A stretch of 64,000 bases of DNA from Prochlorococcus sp. AG-321-E21 (GTDB taxonomy: Bacteria; Cyanobacteriota; Cyanobacteriia; PCC-6307; Cyanobiaceae): NCBI GenBank assembly GCA_003283415.1, contig QBXH01000003.1, positions 1 to 64,000 of the forward strand, in the 5' to 3' direction. The notes beneath the pieces are model-generated. The model saw nothing but the letters and a program-made list of their open reading frames with translations, was not told the origin of the DNA and ran no database searches. Within the stretch, counting starts at the first letter, position 1. The number at the start of each line of letters is the position of its first letter. This document shows, piece after piece, positions 21,668-32,762 of this stretch. The position numbers were made by a program, and so were the translations under genes.

Positions 21668-23044
21668 ATGGAAACCAGAGAAAAAGAAGCCAACATTGAA
21701 AATATTGTAATTATAGGTTCCGGTCCAGCAGGTTATACTGCAGCTATTTATGCAGCCCGTGCAAACCTTCAACCTCTTTTAGTGACTGGATTTAATTCTG
21801 GTGGAATTCCAGGAGGGCAATTAATGACAACAACTTTTGTTGAAAACTATCCAGGATTTCCTGATGGAGTACTAGGACCTGAATTAATGGATTTAATGAA
21901 AGCTCAAGCTGAAAGATGGGGAACAAATTTATATGAAAGTGATGTGATCTCAATTGATACCAGCTTACGTCCTTTTGAGCTAAAAACCTTAGAAGGCATT
22001 ATTAAAACAAATTCAATTATTATTGCAACTGGCGCGAGTGCTAATAGATTAGGCGTTATTAACGAAGATAAATTTTGGAGCAAAGGAATAAGTGCTTGCG
22101 CAATTTGTGATGGAGCAACACCACAGTTTAGAGATGAAGAATTAGCAGTTATTGGAGGAGGAGATTCTGCATGCGAAGAAGCTGCATATCTCACAAAGTA
22201 TGGCAGTAAGGTTCATTTACTCGTTAGATCGGAGAAATTAAGAGCTAGCGCTGCAATGATAGATAGAGTAAAAGCTAATTCAAAGATTGAAATACACTGG
22301 AACACAAAAGTAGAGAAAGCGAATGGTACAGATTGGCTCGAAAATGTTGAAACCATTAATTCAATAAAAGGTAAAGTTGAAATTAAAGTAAAAGGACTTT
22401 TTTATGCTATTGGACATACTCCTAATACAAAATTTTTAGATGCTAAAATTAATTTAGATAAGAAAGGATATATTGCTTGTAAATCGGGAAGACCAGAAAC
22501 TTCCATAGAAGGTATATTTGCAGCTGGTGATGTCGTGGATTCTGAGTGGAGGCAAGGGGTTACAGCTGCGGGAACGGGATGTATGGCAGCATTAGCAGCT
22601 GAAAGATGGTTAGCAGAGAAAAATTTATCAAAAGTAATTGTTAGAACAACAACTGAACCAGAAAAAACATTGACTTCATCTAGCTTTAATGAAGAGGATG
22701 TAAATGAAGATACTTTTGATTTAAACTCTGAATGGCAAAAAGGTAGTTACGCACTAAGGAAGCTTTATCATGAAAGTAATAAACCAATTTTAGTTATTTT
22801 CAGTTCTCCAAGTTGTGGACCATGCCATGTATTAAAACCACAACTTAAAAGAGTGATTAGGGAATTTGAAGGAGCCGTACAAGGCATAGAAATTGATATT
22901 GATAAAGATCAAGAAGTCGCAAAACAAGCCGGAATAAATGGAACACCTACAATACAACTATTTAAAGACAAGTTACTTAAAAAGCAGTGGCAAGGTGTTA
23001 AACAACGAAGTGAGTTCAAAGAAGCGATACAAAATATAATCTAA
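21668..23044 (+). CDS. trxB: Thioredoxin reductase fused to C-terminal thioredoxin domain (NTRC-type)
   Basis: [22 protein letters not shown] active site, C-terminal [13 protein letters not shown]. Confidence 0.94.
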   Translation: METREKEANIENIVIIGSGPAGYTAAIYAARANLQPLLVTGFNSGGIPGGQLMTTTFVENYPGFPDGVLGPELMDLMKAQAERWGTNLYESDVISIDTSLRPFELKTLEGIIKTNSIIIATGASANRLGVINEDKFWSKGISACAICDGATPQFRDEELAVIGGGDSACEEAAYLTKYGSKVHLLVRSEKLRASAAMIDRVKANSKIEIHWNTKVEKANGTDWLENVETINSIKGKVEIKVKGLFYAIGHTPNTKFLDAKINLDKKGYIACKSGRPETSIEGIFAAGDVVDSEWRQGVTAAGTGCMAALAAERWLAEKNLSKVIVRTTTEPEKTLTSSSFNEEDVNEDTFDLNSEWQKGSYALRKLYHESNKPILVIFSSPSCGPCHVLKPQLKRVIREFEGAVQGIEIDIDKDQEVAKQAGINGTPTIQLFKDKLLKKQWQGVKQRSEFKEAIQNII

Positions 23045-23056
23045 GGAAACTTTTTA

Positions 23057-23323
23057 TTACTTCCTTCTTACATTATTCTTAAAATTTCCCGATCTAGACC
23101 CACCGCCTCCTGCATTCCTCTCACGATAAGTAATCCTTCCTCTTGTTAGATCATAAGGACTTATTTCAACTAATACTTTATCTCCTGCTAACAATTTAAT
23201 TCTAAATTTAGTTAACTTTCCTGCTGCTCTGCATAAACATTGGTGACCTTCAGGTTGCTCTAAAGTTACCAAATAGAAACCATTTCCTTGTTCTTTTTCT
23301 ATTACACCTGAAGTTTCGATCAT
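23057..23323 (-). CDS. infA: Translation initiation factor IF-1
   Basis: IF-1 fold: MIETSGVIEKEQGNGFYLVTLEQPEGHQCLCRAAGKL...RITYRER. Confidence 0.93.
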   Translation of the reverse strand: MIETSGVIEKEQGNGFYLVTLEQPEGHQCLCRAAGKLTKFRIKLLAGDKVLVEISPYDLTRGRITYRERNAGGGGSRSGNFKNNVRRK

Positions 23324-23428
23324 TAAATAATTTATTTTTCTAGATTCATATTATCAGAAAAGAATAAACAAAAATTATCTTAAGATAATTTTTCATTTGA
23401 ATAAAATTTATTACAAAGATTAATTTTT

Positions 23429-23641
23429 TCATACAAAAATTTTAATCTCATTAATTATTTGAAGTTGACCATAGTAAAAATTTGCCTTTGCAATTTTTTC
23501 AGGATCCTCTAATTGATCAAAGAACGTAAATCCTAAACTCTCCCATAATGATGATCCGCAAACATTGTTTAATTCATTAGTTGCCTCGTTAGCAATATTA
23601 TTTAATTTGCGTTCCAGATTTTTAGATTTAGAAATTGACAT
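23429..23641 (-). CDS. Hypothetical protein (start MSISKSKNLERKL)
   Basis: ORF; internal start places the palindrome upstream of the gene rather than in it. Confidence 0.6.
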   Translation of the reverse strand: MSISKSKNLERKLNNIANEATNELNNVCGSSLWESLGFTFFDQLEDPEKIAKANFYYGQLQIINEIKIFV

Positions 23642-23645
23642 AATA

Positions 23646-23685
23646 AAACAGTATATATAGTACAAATATACTATATATACTGTTT
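23646..23685. repeat. Perfect 17-bp inverted repeat AAACAGTATATATAGTA-caaata-TACTATATATACTGTTT
   Basis: Read directly from sequence. Confidence 0.95.
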
Positions 23686-23694
23686 CATGCAACT

Positions 23695-24657
23695 TTAGAA
23701 TGGAAGTCTCTTCTTTTCTTCGATATTCAGATCAACTTCCATTTCTTTTAGTCTTTTTAAAATCTGCTGATAATATTCTTTGATGTAGCTTTCAAGAGAG
23801 GTAATCTCTTCTTTCTCGATATCTAATATCTCATAAGTATTGCTCATATCAGAGTCTAAAGAAATCCCACTACTAGTGACTTCAGAGAAAGCTAATCTCT
23901 CAGAAACATTTAAGGCATCTTGAAAAAATGAAACCACGTTCTGAGTGACTTTTATCAAAAAGGGAGAAACTCTAAAAATTTTTGCTTGCTTATTACTATA
24001 TTTTTCGCATAAAGAAATTACTTCATCAGAATCCCAAGCTTTAGGTCCAACCAAAGGAAGTGAAAGTTTGTAAGATTTTGGATTATTTATTGAAGATACT
24101 ATGATTTTAGCCATATCTTGAGTATTCATATAAGCGATTTTTGTTGGAGTGCCACTCATCCAGACGGCTTGACTATCTAAAACAGGAATAGCGAATTGAC
24201 TAATAACACCTTGCATAAAAGCAGCGCACTTGAAAATCGTATAATCAAAACTAGATTTTTCAAGAAGTTTTTCAGTACAATACTTAACGTCCATTAAGGG
24301 AACGTTTCTAAACTTTTCTGTTAATAAAATTGAGAGAAAAATAACCCTTTTTATTTTTTTTGATTCACACGCATTAAAAAGATTAAGTTTCCCATCCCAG
24401 TCAGTCTCATAAATGCTTTTAGAATCTTCTGGTCTACCAGTAGCGCTATCAATAACCACTTCAATATCTTGTAGTGCATAATCTATATCTCCAGAATTAA
24501 GTAGATTACCTTTTGTAAGCTCACAACCCCATTCTTGAAGAAATGAAGCTTTCCTTGGATTCCTTACAAAACATCTCACTTCATGACCTTCTTCAATAGC
24601 TTGTTTTGCTATCTGCCTTCCAAGAGTTCCAGTTGCACCTACTAAGAGAATCTTCAT
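23695..24657 (-). CDS. ycf39: Ycf39-like NAD(P)-binding protein (PSII assembly)
   Basis: MKILLVGATGTLGRQIAKQAIEEGHEVRCFVRNPRKASFLQEWGCELTKGNL. Confidence 0.88.
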   Translation of the reverse strand: MKILLVGATGTLGRQIAKQAIEEGHEVRCFVRNPRKASFLQEWGCELTKGNLLNSGDIDYALQDIEVVIDSATGRPEDSKSIYETDWDGKLNLFNACESKKIKRVIFLSILLTEKFRNVPLMDVKYCTEKLLEKSSFDYTIFKCAAFMQGVISQFAIPVLDSQAVWMSGTPTKIAYMNTQDMAKIIVSSINNPKSYKLSLPLVGPKAWDSDEVISLCEKYSNKQAKIFRVSPFLIKVTQNVVSFFQDALNVSERLAFSEVTSSGISLDSDMSNTYEILDIEKEEITSLESYIKEYYQQILKRLKEMEVDLNIEEKKRLPF

Positions 24658-24715
24658 ACTTAAGGTTTTACTTAACTTTTCGAGATTAACTCACTTTCCA
24701 TAGTATTCGTGAGAA

Positions 24716-24814
24716 TCAATCTCCTTGAAATTTTAATAATAATGCACCACCAACCAATCCAATAGGTATCAATATCCAGAAAACAGCAGCAATACTAAAA
24801 ATTTCTTTAGCCAT
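24716..24814 (-). CDS. petM: Cytochrome b6-f complex subunit PetM (32 aa)
   Basis: Read by eye: [32 protein letters not shown]; not in the ORF track. Confidence 0.92.
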
Positions 24815-24924
24815 AGGAAACTTAATCAATTATTATAATTTAACGTCAATTTGCACTTTTTTGTAAAAAAAATAACTAATGCAAATATCTTTAAATTATT
24901 TAAGGTGATTAAAAGTTTATTCTT

Positions 24925-25869
24925 ATGAATTCCATCTATAAATCAGAAAAAGGAGACGAATCTAATTACTGGAATTGGAATGGTTTCAGAATTTTTTGGA
25001 GTGTTAGAGGAAAAAAAAATCAACACCCCATAATTTTGATTCACGGATTCGGAGCAAGTAGTAAACATTGGCGAAGCAATTCTTATTACTTTGCAAAAAA
25101 AGGATATTCTGTTTACTCAATAGATTTAATAGGCTTTGGTAATTCAGCTCAACCAGGAATAAGAGAGATTGGAAAATTAGATAATGGAGTTTGGTGTAAT
25201 CAAGTCAGTGATTTTATTAAACAAGTAATAAGGCCTAAGACTTCTAATAAAATTATTTTAATAGGAAATTCCTTAGGTTCTTTAGTCGCTTTAACATGCG
25301 CGGTCTATTTAAAAAATGAAATATTATCTGTTATCGCTTCTCCTCTTCCAGATCCAATAGTAATAAATAAAAAGGTATCAAAACTTAATTCGAGTTTTGA
25401 AAAATTTAAAACCAAAACTATAAAAATATTTTTTAGAATTTTCCCTTTAGAAATAGTCCTATTTTTAATAAATAAATTAGGAATTATAAAATTTGGACTT
25501 AATTCTGCATATTTCAAAAAAGATAACGTAGATAAAGAATTAATTGATATCGTAAGAAAACCAGTCTTAAGAAAGACTGCAGCCAGATCATTAAGAGCTA
25601 TGTGTATTGGCATGTCCACAAGAGGAAATAAATTAAAAGCCTCTTACCTTTTAGAACAATTAGGTAATTCAAAAAAAGTTCCTTTTTTATTATTGTGGGG
25701 AGAAAAAGATAATTTTATACCTTTATTTCTTGGTAAAAAGATTGCAAGTTTCCATAGATGGGTAGAATTAAAAATAATATCCAATTCAGGCCATTGTGTT
25801 CATGATGAAGATCCTTCATTGTTTAATAAAATTTCTTATGAATGGATTAGAGACTTAAAAACTTATTAA
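24925..25869 (+). CDS. Alpha/beta hydrolase
   Basis: ILIHGFGASSKHWR; GNSLGS; WGEKDNFIP; GHCVHDEDP. Confidence 0.9.
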   Translation: MNSIYKSEKGDESNYWNWNGFRIFWSVRGKKNQHPIILIHGFGASSKHWRSNSYYFAKKGYSVYSIDLIGFGNSAQPGIREIGKLDNGVWCNQVSDFIKQVIRPKTSNKIILIGNSLGSLVALTCAVYLKNEILSVIASPLPDPIVINKKVSKLNSSFEKFKTKTIKIFFRIFPLEIVLFLINKLGIIKFGLNSAYFKKDNVDKELIDIVRKPVLRKTAARSLRAMCIGMSTRGNKLKASYLLEQLGNSKKVPFLLLWGEKDNFIPLFLGKKIASFHRWVELKIISNSGHCVHDEDPSLFNKISYEWIRDLKTY

Positions 25870-25872
25870 AAT

Positions 25873-26397
25873 ATGAAACATACATTATCAGTACTTGTTG
25901 AAGACGAATCAGGAGCATTGAGCAGAATATCAGGTCTTTTTGCCAGAAGGGGTTTTAATATCAATAGTCTTGCTGTTGGGCCTGCAGAAACTAAGGGTAT
26001 ATCTAGATTAACAATGGTTGTAGAAGGTGATAATCAAACCCTTCAACAAATGACAAAACAACTTAATAAATTATTTAATGTTCTTGGGGTCGTAGATTTT
26101 ACTAACCTTGCAGCTGTTGAAAGAGAATTAATGCTTCTTAAGGTATCGTCGAAAGAAGATACGAGAAGTAATATTTTAGATATAGTTCAAATATTTAGAG
26201 CAAAAGTAGTCGACGTGTCCGATATTGCTTTAACCCTTGAGGTAGTAGGAGATCCAGGAAAATTAGTTGCTTTGGAAAAACTACTTGAGCCATACGGAAT
26301 TCTTGAGATTGCGAGAACAGGAAAAGTTGCCCTTAAGCGATCCTCGGGTGTAAATACCGAAATGTTAAAAACAAATAAATACTCATTAGAGTTTTAA
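25873..26397 (+). CDS. ilvH: Acetolactate synthase small subunit
   Basis: [36 protein letters not shown] domain. Confidence 0.96.
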   Translation: MKHTLSVLVEDESGALSRISGLFARRGFNINSLAVGPAETKGISRLTMVVEGDNQTLQQMTKQLNKLFNVLGVVDFTNLAAVERELMLLKVSSKEDTRSNILDIVQIFRAKVVDVSDIALTLEVVGDPGKLVALEKLLEPYGILEIARTGKVALKRSSGVNTEMLKTNKYSLEF

Positions 26398-27020
26398 TTA
26401 GAAATTATGATTTCAACAATCAAATCTTCTTTATCTATTTTCTGTAATATTTCGATTCCTTTTACAACTTTTCCAAATATTGAATACCTTCCATCTAATT
26501 CAGACAATTTGTTGGTTACGAAGAAAAACTCTGTGGAAGAAGAATCTCTTTCTCCACTCTTTACCATTGCAAGTGAGCCCTTTTCAAATAAATTAGTAAG
26601 ATTAACAATTTCAGAAGGATTTACAATTTGATATCTATATCTTGGTTCGGTTTCTTTAATTAATTTAATTTCTAAAGGAATCTTTCTTATAGGTTTATTT
26701 AGATTTTGATTTTCTTTTGTGTAATATTTATTCTTTGGGTAAATACCTGAATAAATCAATTGAACCTGAGGATAATTAATTATTTTATAAAACTTTTTAT
26801 TTTTATAAATATTTTTTTTAACATTTTGAATGAAATTATTGACTGTGACTGGTTTTTTTTCTCCATATAGTTTTACCTCAAAATTGCCTTTTGAAGTCTT
26901 GAAAACGACTCTTTTATTCTTTTTTGTGCATTCAATATTAAGCTTTTTACAAAAATAATTTGAATCTAAACCACTCTTATAACTGCAACCAGTGATTAAC
27001 AACAACAATATATTAAACAA
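26394..27020 (-). CDS. Cyclophilin-type peptidyl-prolyl cis-trans isomerase, lipoprotein-like N-terminus
   Basis: [54 protein letters not shown] lipobox-like. Confidence 0.85.
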   Translation of the reverse strand: MFNILLLLITGCSYKSGLDSNYFCKKLNIECTKKNKRVVFKTSKGNFEVKLYGEKKPVTVNNFIQNVKKNIYKNKKFYKIINYPQVQLIYSGIYPKNKYYTKENQNLNKPIRKIPLEIKLIKETEPRYRYQIVNPSEIVNLTNLFEKGSLAMVKSGERDSSSTEFFFVTNKLSELDGRYSIFGKVVKGIEILQKIDKEDLIVEIIISN

Positions 27021-27049
27021 AAAAAGTGGTTTTAAGAAATAAAATTTTC

Positions 27050-27607
27050 TTATTTTAAACCCTCCAAATTTACATTTAAAAATTTAGCTAATCTTGCTCC
27101 TTCCTCTTCAACTTGTAGCAATGGTTTAAGCTCTCCGGCTCCGCTTAAAGGAAGTGCTTTCTTTCTACCTTTAAGAACTAATGCAATCCTTCTTCTTGGA
27201 TTAAAGCCTTCACTTATATCTAGTTTTACAGATTTGATTTCATCAAAATTTAATTTCACTTCAATATCCTTAAATAACCCTTTTCTTTTAATTTCAACAG
27301 ATTGAGCCCCCTTATCAAAAGAATTGTAGCCAGAACCGAAATTTATAAAAACCAAATACCATAGATAAATATTTAGCAAATTGGCTATTACTCCATAAGC
27401 TCCCATTATTATTCCTTGAGGAATAAAAAGTAAGGATGAAGGATTACCTAGGGGGAGTAAATCTCTTCCTGTGTAACTTGATATCGCAGCCAAGATAAAA
27501 CCTACACCACCAATAGTTAACATTCCTCCAATAAGATAGTTTGATATTTTTCTTGACCCATTAATTTTTTGTTCAATTTTATCGAAAGAAGAAAGATTAG
27601 ATTGCAT
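27050..27607 (-). CDS. ycf4: Photosystem I assembly protein Ycf4
   Basis: GGVGFILAAISSYTGRDLLPLGNPSSLLFIPQGIIMGAYG. Confidence 0.93.
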   Translation of the reverse strand: MQSNLSSFDKIEQKINGSRKISNYLIGGMLTIGGVGFILAAISSYTGRDLLPLGNPSSLLFIPQGIIMGAYGVIANLLNIYLWYLVFINFGSGYNSFDKGAQSVEIKRKGLFKDIEVKLNFDEIKSVKLDISEGFNPRRRIALVLKGRKKALPLSGAGELKPLLQVEEEGARLAKFLNVNLEGLK

Positions 27608-27791
27608 AATATATTTATCTTAGAGGCCTATCTCAAATAATTTAACCAATAACATAGAGTATTAATACCTATTTTTTGACAATAAAGTCAGGAAAGCTTT
27701 ACAAGGCATTTCATATATAGGAAAAATTCCCCACATTACTCTTGATCTTTGTTACAGTCTCAAAGTATCCCGAAGCTAAAAACGATTTCTC

Positions 27792-28868
27792 ATGACGATC
27801 GCCGTTGGAAGCGCCCCACAGAGAGGATGGTTTGATGTCCTTGATGATTGGTTAAAGCGCGACAGGTTTGTATTTATTGGTTGGTCCGGACTTCTTCTTC
27901 TACCTTGTGCATATTTATCTATAGGTGGATGGTTCGTCGGAACAACATTTGTTACCTCTTGGTACACACATGGTATTGCCTCTTCATATCTCGAAGGAGC
28001 AAACTTTTTAACAGCAGCTGTTAGTACCCCTGGAGATGCCATGGGACACAGTCTTCTATTTTTATGGGGTCCTGAAGCCCAAGGTAGTTTCGTAAGATGG
28101 CTACAGCTTGGTGGTCTTTGGAACTTTGTTGCACTGCATGGAGTATTTGGCCTAATTGGTTTTATGCTTCGTCAATTTGAAATTGCTGGTCTTGTAGGTA
28201 TTAGACCTTATAACGCACTTGCTTTTTCAGCTGTAATTGCAGTCTTTACAAGTATTTTCCTTATCTATCCTTTAGGACAACATAGTTGGTTTTTTGCTCC
28301 ATCATTTGGTGTTGCAGCAATCTTCCGTTATATCTTGTTTATTCAAGGTTTTCACAATATCACTTTAAATCCTTTTCACATGATGGGTGTTGCTGGAATT
28401 CTTGGTGGTGCACTTCTTTGTGCTATCCACGGGGCTACAGTTCAAAACACATTGTATGAAGATACAAGTATTTATACAGATGGTAAAGTTCAAAGTTCAA
28501 CCTTTAGAGCTTTCGATCCAACACAAGAAGAAGAAACCTATTCAATGATCACAGCGAATAGATTTTGGAGCCAAATTTTTGGTATCGCTTTCTCTAACAA
28601 GCGTTTCCTTCACTTCTTGATGTTATTCGTACCTGTTATGGGTATGTGGACATCTTCAATTGGTATTGTTGGTTTAGCACTTAACTTAAGAGCTTACGAT
28701 TTCGTTAGCCAAGAGATAAGAGCTGCAGAAGATCCAGAATTTGAAACTTTCTACACAAAGAATATACTTTTGAACGAAGGTATGCGAGCATGGATGTCTT
28801 CTGTGGATCAACCACACGAAAACTTTGTATTCCCTGAGGAGGTTCTTCCGCGTGGAAACGCCCTTTAA
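27792..28868 (+). CDS. psbD: Photosystem II D2 protein
   Basis: [36 protein letters not shown]... Confidence 0.99.
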   Translation: MTIAVGSAPQRGWFDVLDDWLKRDRFVFIGWSGLLLLPCAYLSIGGWFVGTTFVTSWYTHGIASSYLEGANFLTAAVSTPGDAMGHSLLFLWGPEAQGSFVRWLQLGGLWNFVALHGVFGLIGFMLRQFEIAGLVGIRPYNALAFSAVIAVFTSIFLIYPLGQHSWFFAPSFGVAAIFRYILFIQGFHNITLNPFHMMGVAGILGGALLCAIHGATVQNTLYEDTSIYTDGKVQSSTFRAFDPTQEEETYSMITANRFWSQIFGIAFSNKRFLHFLMLFVPVMGMWTSSIGIVGLALNLRAYDFVSQEIRAAEDPEFETFYTKNILLNEGMRAWMSSVDQPHENFVFPEEVLPRGNAL

Positions 28869-30234
28869 TAATTTACTAAGAGCTCCTAACCAGAGTATTG
28901 AAGAAACTGGTTATGCTTGGTACGTAGGTAATGCCAGATTAATAAATTTATCTGGACGTTTACTTGGAGCACACATTGCACACTCTGGCTTAATAGTTTT
29001 TTGGGCCGGAGCAATGATGTTATTCGAAGTAAGTCATTTCACATTTGATAAACCAATGTGGGAGCAAGGCTTAATTTGTATGCCTCACGTCGCAATGTTC
29101 GGGTTTGGAATAGGACCTGGTGGAGAAGTTACTTCTGTATATCCTTTCTTTGTTGCAGGTGTTATACATTTAATTTCTTCAGCAGTTTTGGGTTTTGGAG
29201 GAATTTATCACTCCTTAGCTGGTCCAGAAAAACTTGAGCAAGATTTTCCTTTCTTTTCAACTGACTGGAGAGATAAAAATCAAATGACTAACATATTGGG
29301 TTATCACCTAGTAGTTTTAGGAGTTGGTGCTTTATTTTTCGTAGCCGATTGGATGTTTATTGGTGGTGCTTATGATACATGGGCCCCCGGTGGAGGAGAA
29401 GTAAGATTGGTTAGTCCAACCTTAGATCCAAGAGTAATACTTGGTTATCTATTTAGATCTCCATGGGGAGGCGCTGGTTCCATAATTGGTGTTAATTCAA
29501 TCGAAGACATTGTTGGTGGGCATGTTTATGTTGGTATAACTGCTATTATCGGTGGCTTATTCCATGTCTTCACAAAACCATTTGGGTGGGCTAGAAGAGC
29601 ATTCATATGGAATGGAGAAGGACTTCTAAGTTATGCTCTAGGTGGAATATGTGTTGCAAGTTTTATTGCATCAACTTTCATCTGGTTTAATAACACTGCT
29701 TATCCTTCAGAGTTCTACGGTCCAACAAATGCTGAAGCTTCACAGGCACAAAGCTTTACTTTCCTAGTGAGAGATCAAAGAATTGGAGCTAATGTAGGTT
29801 CAACAATGGGACCAACAGGATTAGGTAAGTATCTCATGAGATCTCCCACAGGTGAAATTATATTTGGTGGTGAAACAATGAGATTTTGGGATTTCAGAGG
29901 ACCATGGTTAGAACCTTTAAGAGGACCTAATGGATTGAGCCTTGAGAAAATCCAAAACGATATTCAGCCTTGGCAAGTAAGAAGAGCTGCTGAATATATG
30001 ACTCATGCTCCTAATGCTTCTATCAACTCTGTTGGAGGAATCATTACTGAGCCAAACGCTGTTAACTTTGTAAACTTAAGACAATGGTTAGCTGCAGCTC
30101 AATTCTTCTTGGGATGGTTCACATTCATCGGTCACCTTTGGCATGCTGGTCGTGCTAGAGCAGCCGCTGCCGGTTTCGAAAAGGGAATTGACAGAAAGAG
30201 TGAGCCAGCTCTAGAAATGCCAGATATTGATTAA
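28852..30234 (+). CDS. psbC: Photosystem II CP43 protein (GTG start overlapping psbD)
   Basis: [47 protein letters not shown]; 17-nt overlap with psbD. Confidence 0.97.
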   Translation: METPFNNLLRAPNQSIEETGYAWYVGNARLINLSGRLLGAHIAHSGLIVFWAGAMMLFEVSHFTFDKPMWEQGLICMPHVAMFGFGIGPGGEVTSVYPFFVAGVIHLISSAVLGFGGIYHSLAGPEKLEQDFPFFSTDWRDKNQMTNILGYHLVVLGVGALFFVADWMFIGGAYDTWAPGGGEVRLVSPTLDPRVILGYLFRSPWGGAGSIIGVNSIEDIVGGHVYVGITAIIGGLFHVFTKPFGWARRAFIWNGEGLLSYALGGICVASFIASTFIWFNNTAYPSEFYGPTNAEASQAQSFTFLVRDQRIGANVGSTMGPTGLGKYLMRSPTGEIIFGGETMRFWDFRGPWLEPLRGPNGLSLEKIQNDIQPWQVRRAAEYMTHAPNASINSVGGIITEPNAVNFVNLRQWLAAAQFFLGWFTFIGHLWHAGRARAAAAGFEKGIDRKSEPALEMPDID

Positions 30235-30253
30235 CTCTAATCAATTAATTTTT

Positions 30254-30281
30254 AAAGACCCCAATAGGGGTCTTTTTTTTT
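30254..30281 (+). terminator. Rho-independent terminator after psbC
   Basis: AAAGACCCC-aata-GGGGTCTTTTTTTTT. Confidence 0.92.
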
Positions 30282-30906
30282 ATACAAAAATCCCTTCCTT
30301 AATTAAGCTTTTTCTAAGCCATGGCAAACTTAAACCCATTACATTACTAAAACACCCATCTATCTTTCGAATATATTTACCGCCTTTGCCTTCCAAGGCA
30401 AAGCCCCCAGCACAATATAAAGGTTCAAGAGATTCAACATAACTTTTTATCTCTTCATCTTCCAATCTAGAAAAATATACTTTGGAACTTACTGTTTTTT
30501 TAATTTTCCTTGTAACTTTTAGTACTTTCGAAGTTGAATCAAAAGTACAAAAAAGTAATGTATGTCCCGTATGGAGAGAGCCAAATTCTCCAGACATTTT
30601 TGACCATCTTTTATATGCTTCTTCTTTATCTGATGGTTTTCCGAAAGCGGTCCCTTTAAATTCAAAGATTGAATCACAACCTAAGATTACGACTGAACTA
30701 TAATTAAAATTCCCTGGCAATTCTATCTCTTTGATATTAAGAACTAAACTATTAGCTTTTTGAAAAGATAACTCCATCGCTAAATCAGATATAGTATTTT
30801 CTTTTATTGAAGACTCATCAAAGTTACTTGATATTTGAATAAATTCAATTTGACAGTTTTCCAGTAATTTCTTTCTAGATTGGGATGCAGAGGCTAGAAT
30901 TAACAC
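30280..30906 (-). CDS. maf: Maf family nucleoside triphosphate pyrophosphatase
   Basis: [37 protein letters not shown]. Confidence 0.94.
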   Translation of the reverse strand: MLILASASQSRKKLLENCQIEFIQISSNFDESSIKENTISDLAMELSFQKANSLVLNIKEIELPGNFNYSSVVILGCDSIFEFKGTAFGKPSDKEEAYKRWSKMSGEFGSLHTGHTLLFCTFDSTSKVLKVTRKIKKTVSSKVYFSRLEDEEIKSYVESLEPLYCAGGFALEGKGGKYIRKIDGCFSNVMGLSLPWLRKSLIKEGIFV

Positions 30907-30972
30907 AAATTTTTTATCGAATTATAATTCAATTCACTTATTAATAAATTTCAAGATTAATATAAATTACTA

Positions 30973-32502
30973 ATGGAATTAATAGAAAAACTACAACCCA
31001 TTAAAAAGCCCTTAATGGTTTTGGGTACATCTAGTGGGGCAGGCAAATCGTTAACAGTTACTGCCATAGGTAGGATTCTTAAAAATTCAGGAGAAGAACC
31101 AATACCTTTTAAAGGACAAAATATGAGTAATAATGCTTGGGTTGATTGGAATGGTGGAGAAATGGCATATTCACAAGCACTTCAAGCTTTTGCCTGCGGG
31201 ATAATTCCTTCTTCAGAAATGAATCCCATTTTATTAAAGCCTCAAGGTAATTCGATAAGCGAGGTGATCCATCTAGGGAAAAGTACAGGAATTACAACGG
31301 CAAAAAATTACTACAAGGATTGGTTTTTCCCCGGTTGGGAAGTAATAAAAAAGAGTTTGAATTCAATATATAAACTACACCCAAATTGTCGTTTAATTAT
31401 CGAAGGTGCTGGAAGTCCTGTTGAGATGAATTTAATTCATAGAGACCTTACTAACCTAAAAGTTGCAAAATATTTAAACGCGAACTGCATCCTAGTGACT
31501 GATATCGAAAGAGGGGGTGTATTTGCACAAATAATAGGAACCCTTGAGTTAATGAAACCAGAAGAAAGAAAACTCATTAAAGGGATATTAATAAACAGAT
31601 TTAGAGGGGACATTTCATTATTTGAAGAAGGTAAAAAATGGATAGAAAATAAAACACAAATCCCTGTTTTAGGAATAATTCCATGGTTAGATGATAAATT
31701 CCCTCCAGAGGATTCTTTAGATTTATTAGAAAAAAAATCATATGCAACCAACCCTGAAATAAAGGTTGGAATTATAAAATTACCATCTATAAGTAATTTT
31801 TCAGATTTTGATCCATTAGAAAATGAAGAATCAATATTAATTAAATGGGTAATGGAATCTCAAAATTTGGATCAATTTGATTTTCTTATTATTCCCGGAA
31901 GTAAACAGACTATTAAAGATCAACAATTTCTTAGAGATTCTGGTCTATCTAAGGATATAAAAAATTATTCAACGAATAATGGCAATATTTTTGGGATTTG
32001 TGGAGGTTTACAAATGTTAGGAACAATTCTTGAAGACCCATTTTTTAAAGAAGGGTCAAAAGTTAATTTAGTGCACTCAATTAACGGAATTGGATTACTC
32101 CCTTTAAAAACAACTTTCCTTCAAAAAAAAATAACAAGGCAAATAAATTCTGAGTCAATTTGGCCGAACTTAACAGAAATCAAAGGATTTGAGATTCATA
32201 ACGGAATAACTGAATTGGATAGGAGTCAAGATACCTTTAAAATAAAGCCCATTTTTAAAGATTTAGATCTTGGGTGGTATAAAGAAAATACCCAAGGAGG
32301 GACTATTGCAGGTACATACATTCATGGAATTTTTGAAAATGATAATTGGAGAGATCACTATTTAAACTTAATTAGAAAGAGAAAAAATTTGCCTTTATTA
32401 GACAAAAAAACAAGATCTTATAAAATGAAACGAGAATCGATTATTGATAACTTAGCAAATGAATTTAATAAACACTTTAATATTTCATCGCTATTAAATT
32501 GA
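30973..32502 (+). CDS. cobQ: Cobyric acid synthase
   Basis: MVLGTSSGAGKSLTVTAIGRIL; PFKGQNMSNNAW; GICGGLQMLG. Confidence 0.96.
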   Translation: MELIEKLQPIKKPLMVLGTSSGAGKSLTVTAIGRILKNSGEEPIPFKGQNMSNNAWVDWNGGEMAYSQALQAFACGIIPSSEMNPILLKPQGNSISEVIHLGKSTGITTAKNYYKDWFFPGWEVIKKSLNSIYKLHPNCRLIIEGAGSPVEMNLIHRDLTNLKVAKYLNANCILVTDIERGGVFAQIIGTLELMKPEERKLIKGILINRFRGDISLFEEGKKWIENKTQIPVLGIIPWLDDKFPPEDSLDLLEKKSYATNPEIKVGIIKLPSISNFSDFDPLENEESILIKWVMESQNLDQFDFLIIPGSKQTIKDQQFLRDSGLSKDIKNYSTNNGNIFGICGGLQMLGTILEDPFFKEGSKVNLVHSINGIGLLPLKTTFLQKKITRQINSESIWPNLTEIKGFEIHNGITELDRSQDTFKIKPIFKDLDLGWYKENTQGGTIAGTYIHGIFENDNWRDHYLNLIRKRKNLPLLDKKTRSYKMKRESIIDNLANEFNKHFNISSLLN

Positions 32503-32744
32503 AACATTCAAAAATTAAAATCACATGGCCAAATAATATTGAGACATATGCCTCAGAAGGCGATGATTGGTTTTCAATTGCTGAAAAGGTAGGTTTAGAA
32601 ATTCCAACTGGATGTTTAACGGGTAGTTGTGGAGCCTGTGAAATAGATGTTAATGGAGAAACTGTTAGAGCTTGTATAAGCAATATTCAAAGTAACACAG
32701 ATTGTTCATTAAGCGTTTCTTTCACTACCGATCCCTTTTGGTAA
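32499..32744 (+). CDS. 2Fe-2S ferredoxin-like protein (TTG start)
   Basis: PTGCLTGSCGACEIDVNG cluster-binding pattern. Confidence 0.85.
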   Translation: MKHSKIKITWPNNIETYASEGDDWFSIAEKVGLEIPTGCLTGSCGACEIDVNGETVRACISNIQSNTDCSLSVSFTTDPFW

Positions 32745-32762
32745 AATTAAGTTATAAATTCT

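Noticed and set aside
21668-23044. Novel reductase-thioredoxin fusion
   Set aside because: This is the known NTRC architecture of cyanobacteria and plastids.
28825-28851. ATG start of psbC at 28825 (ORF track)
   Set aside because: The conserved CP43 start is the GTG at 28852 (VETPFNN...), giving the usual 17-nt psbD/psbC overlap.
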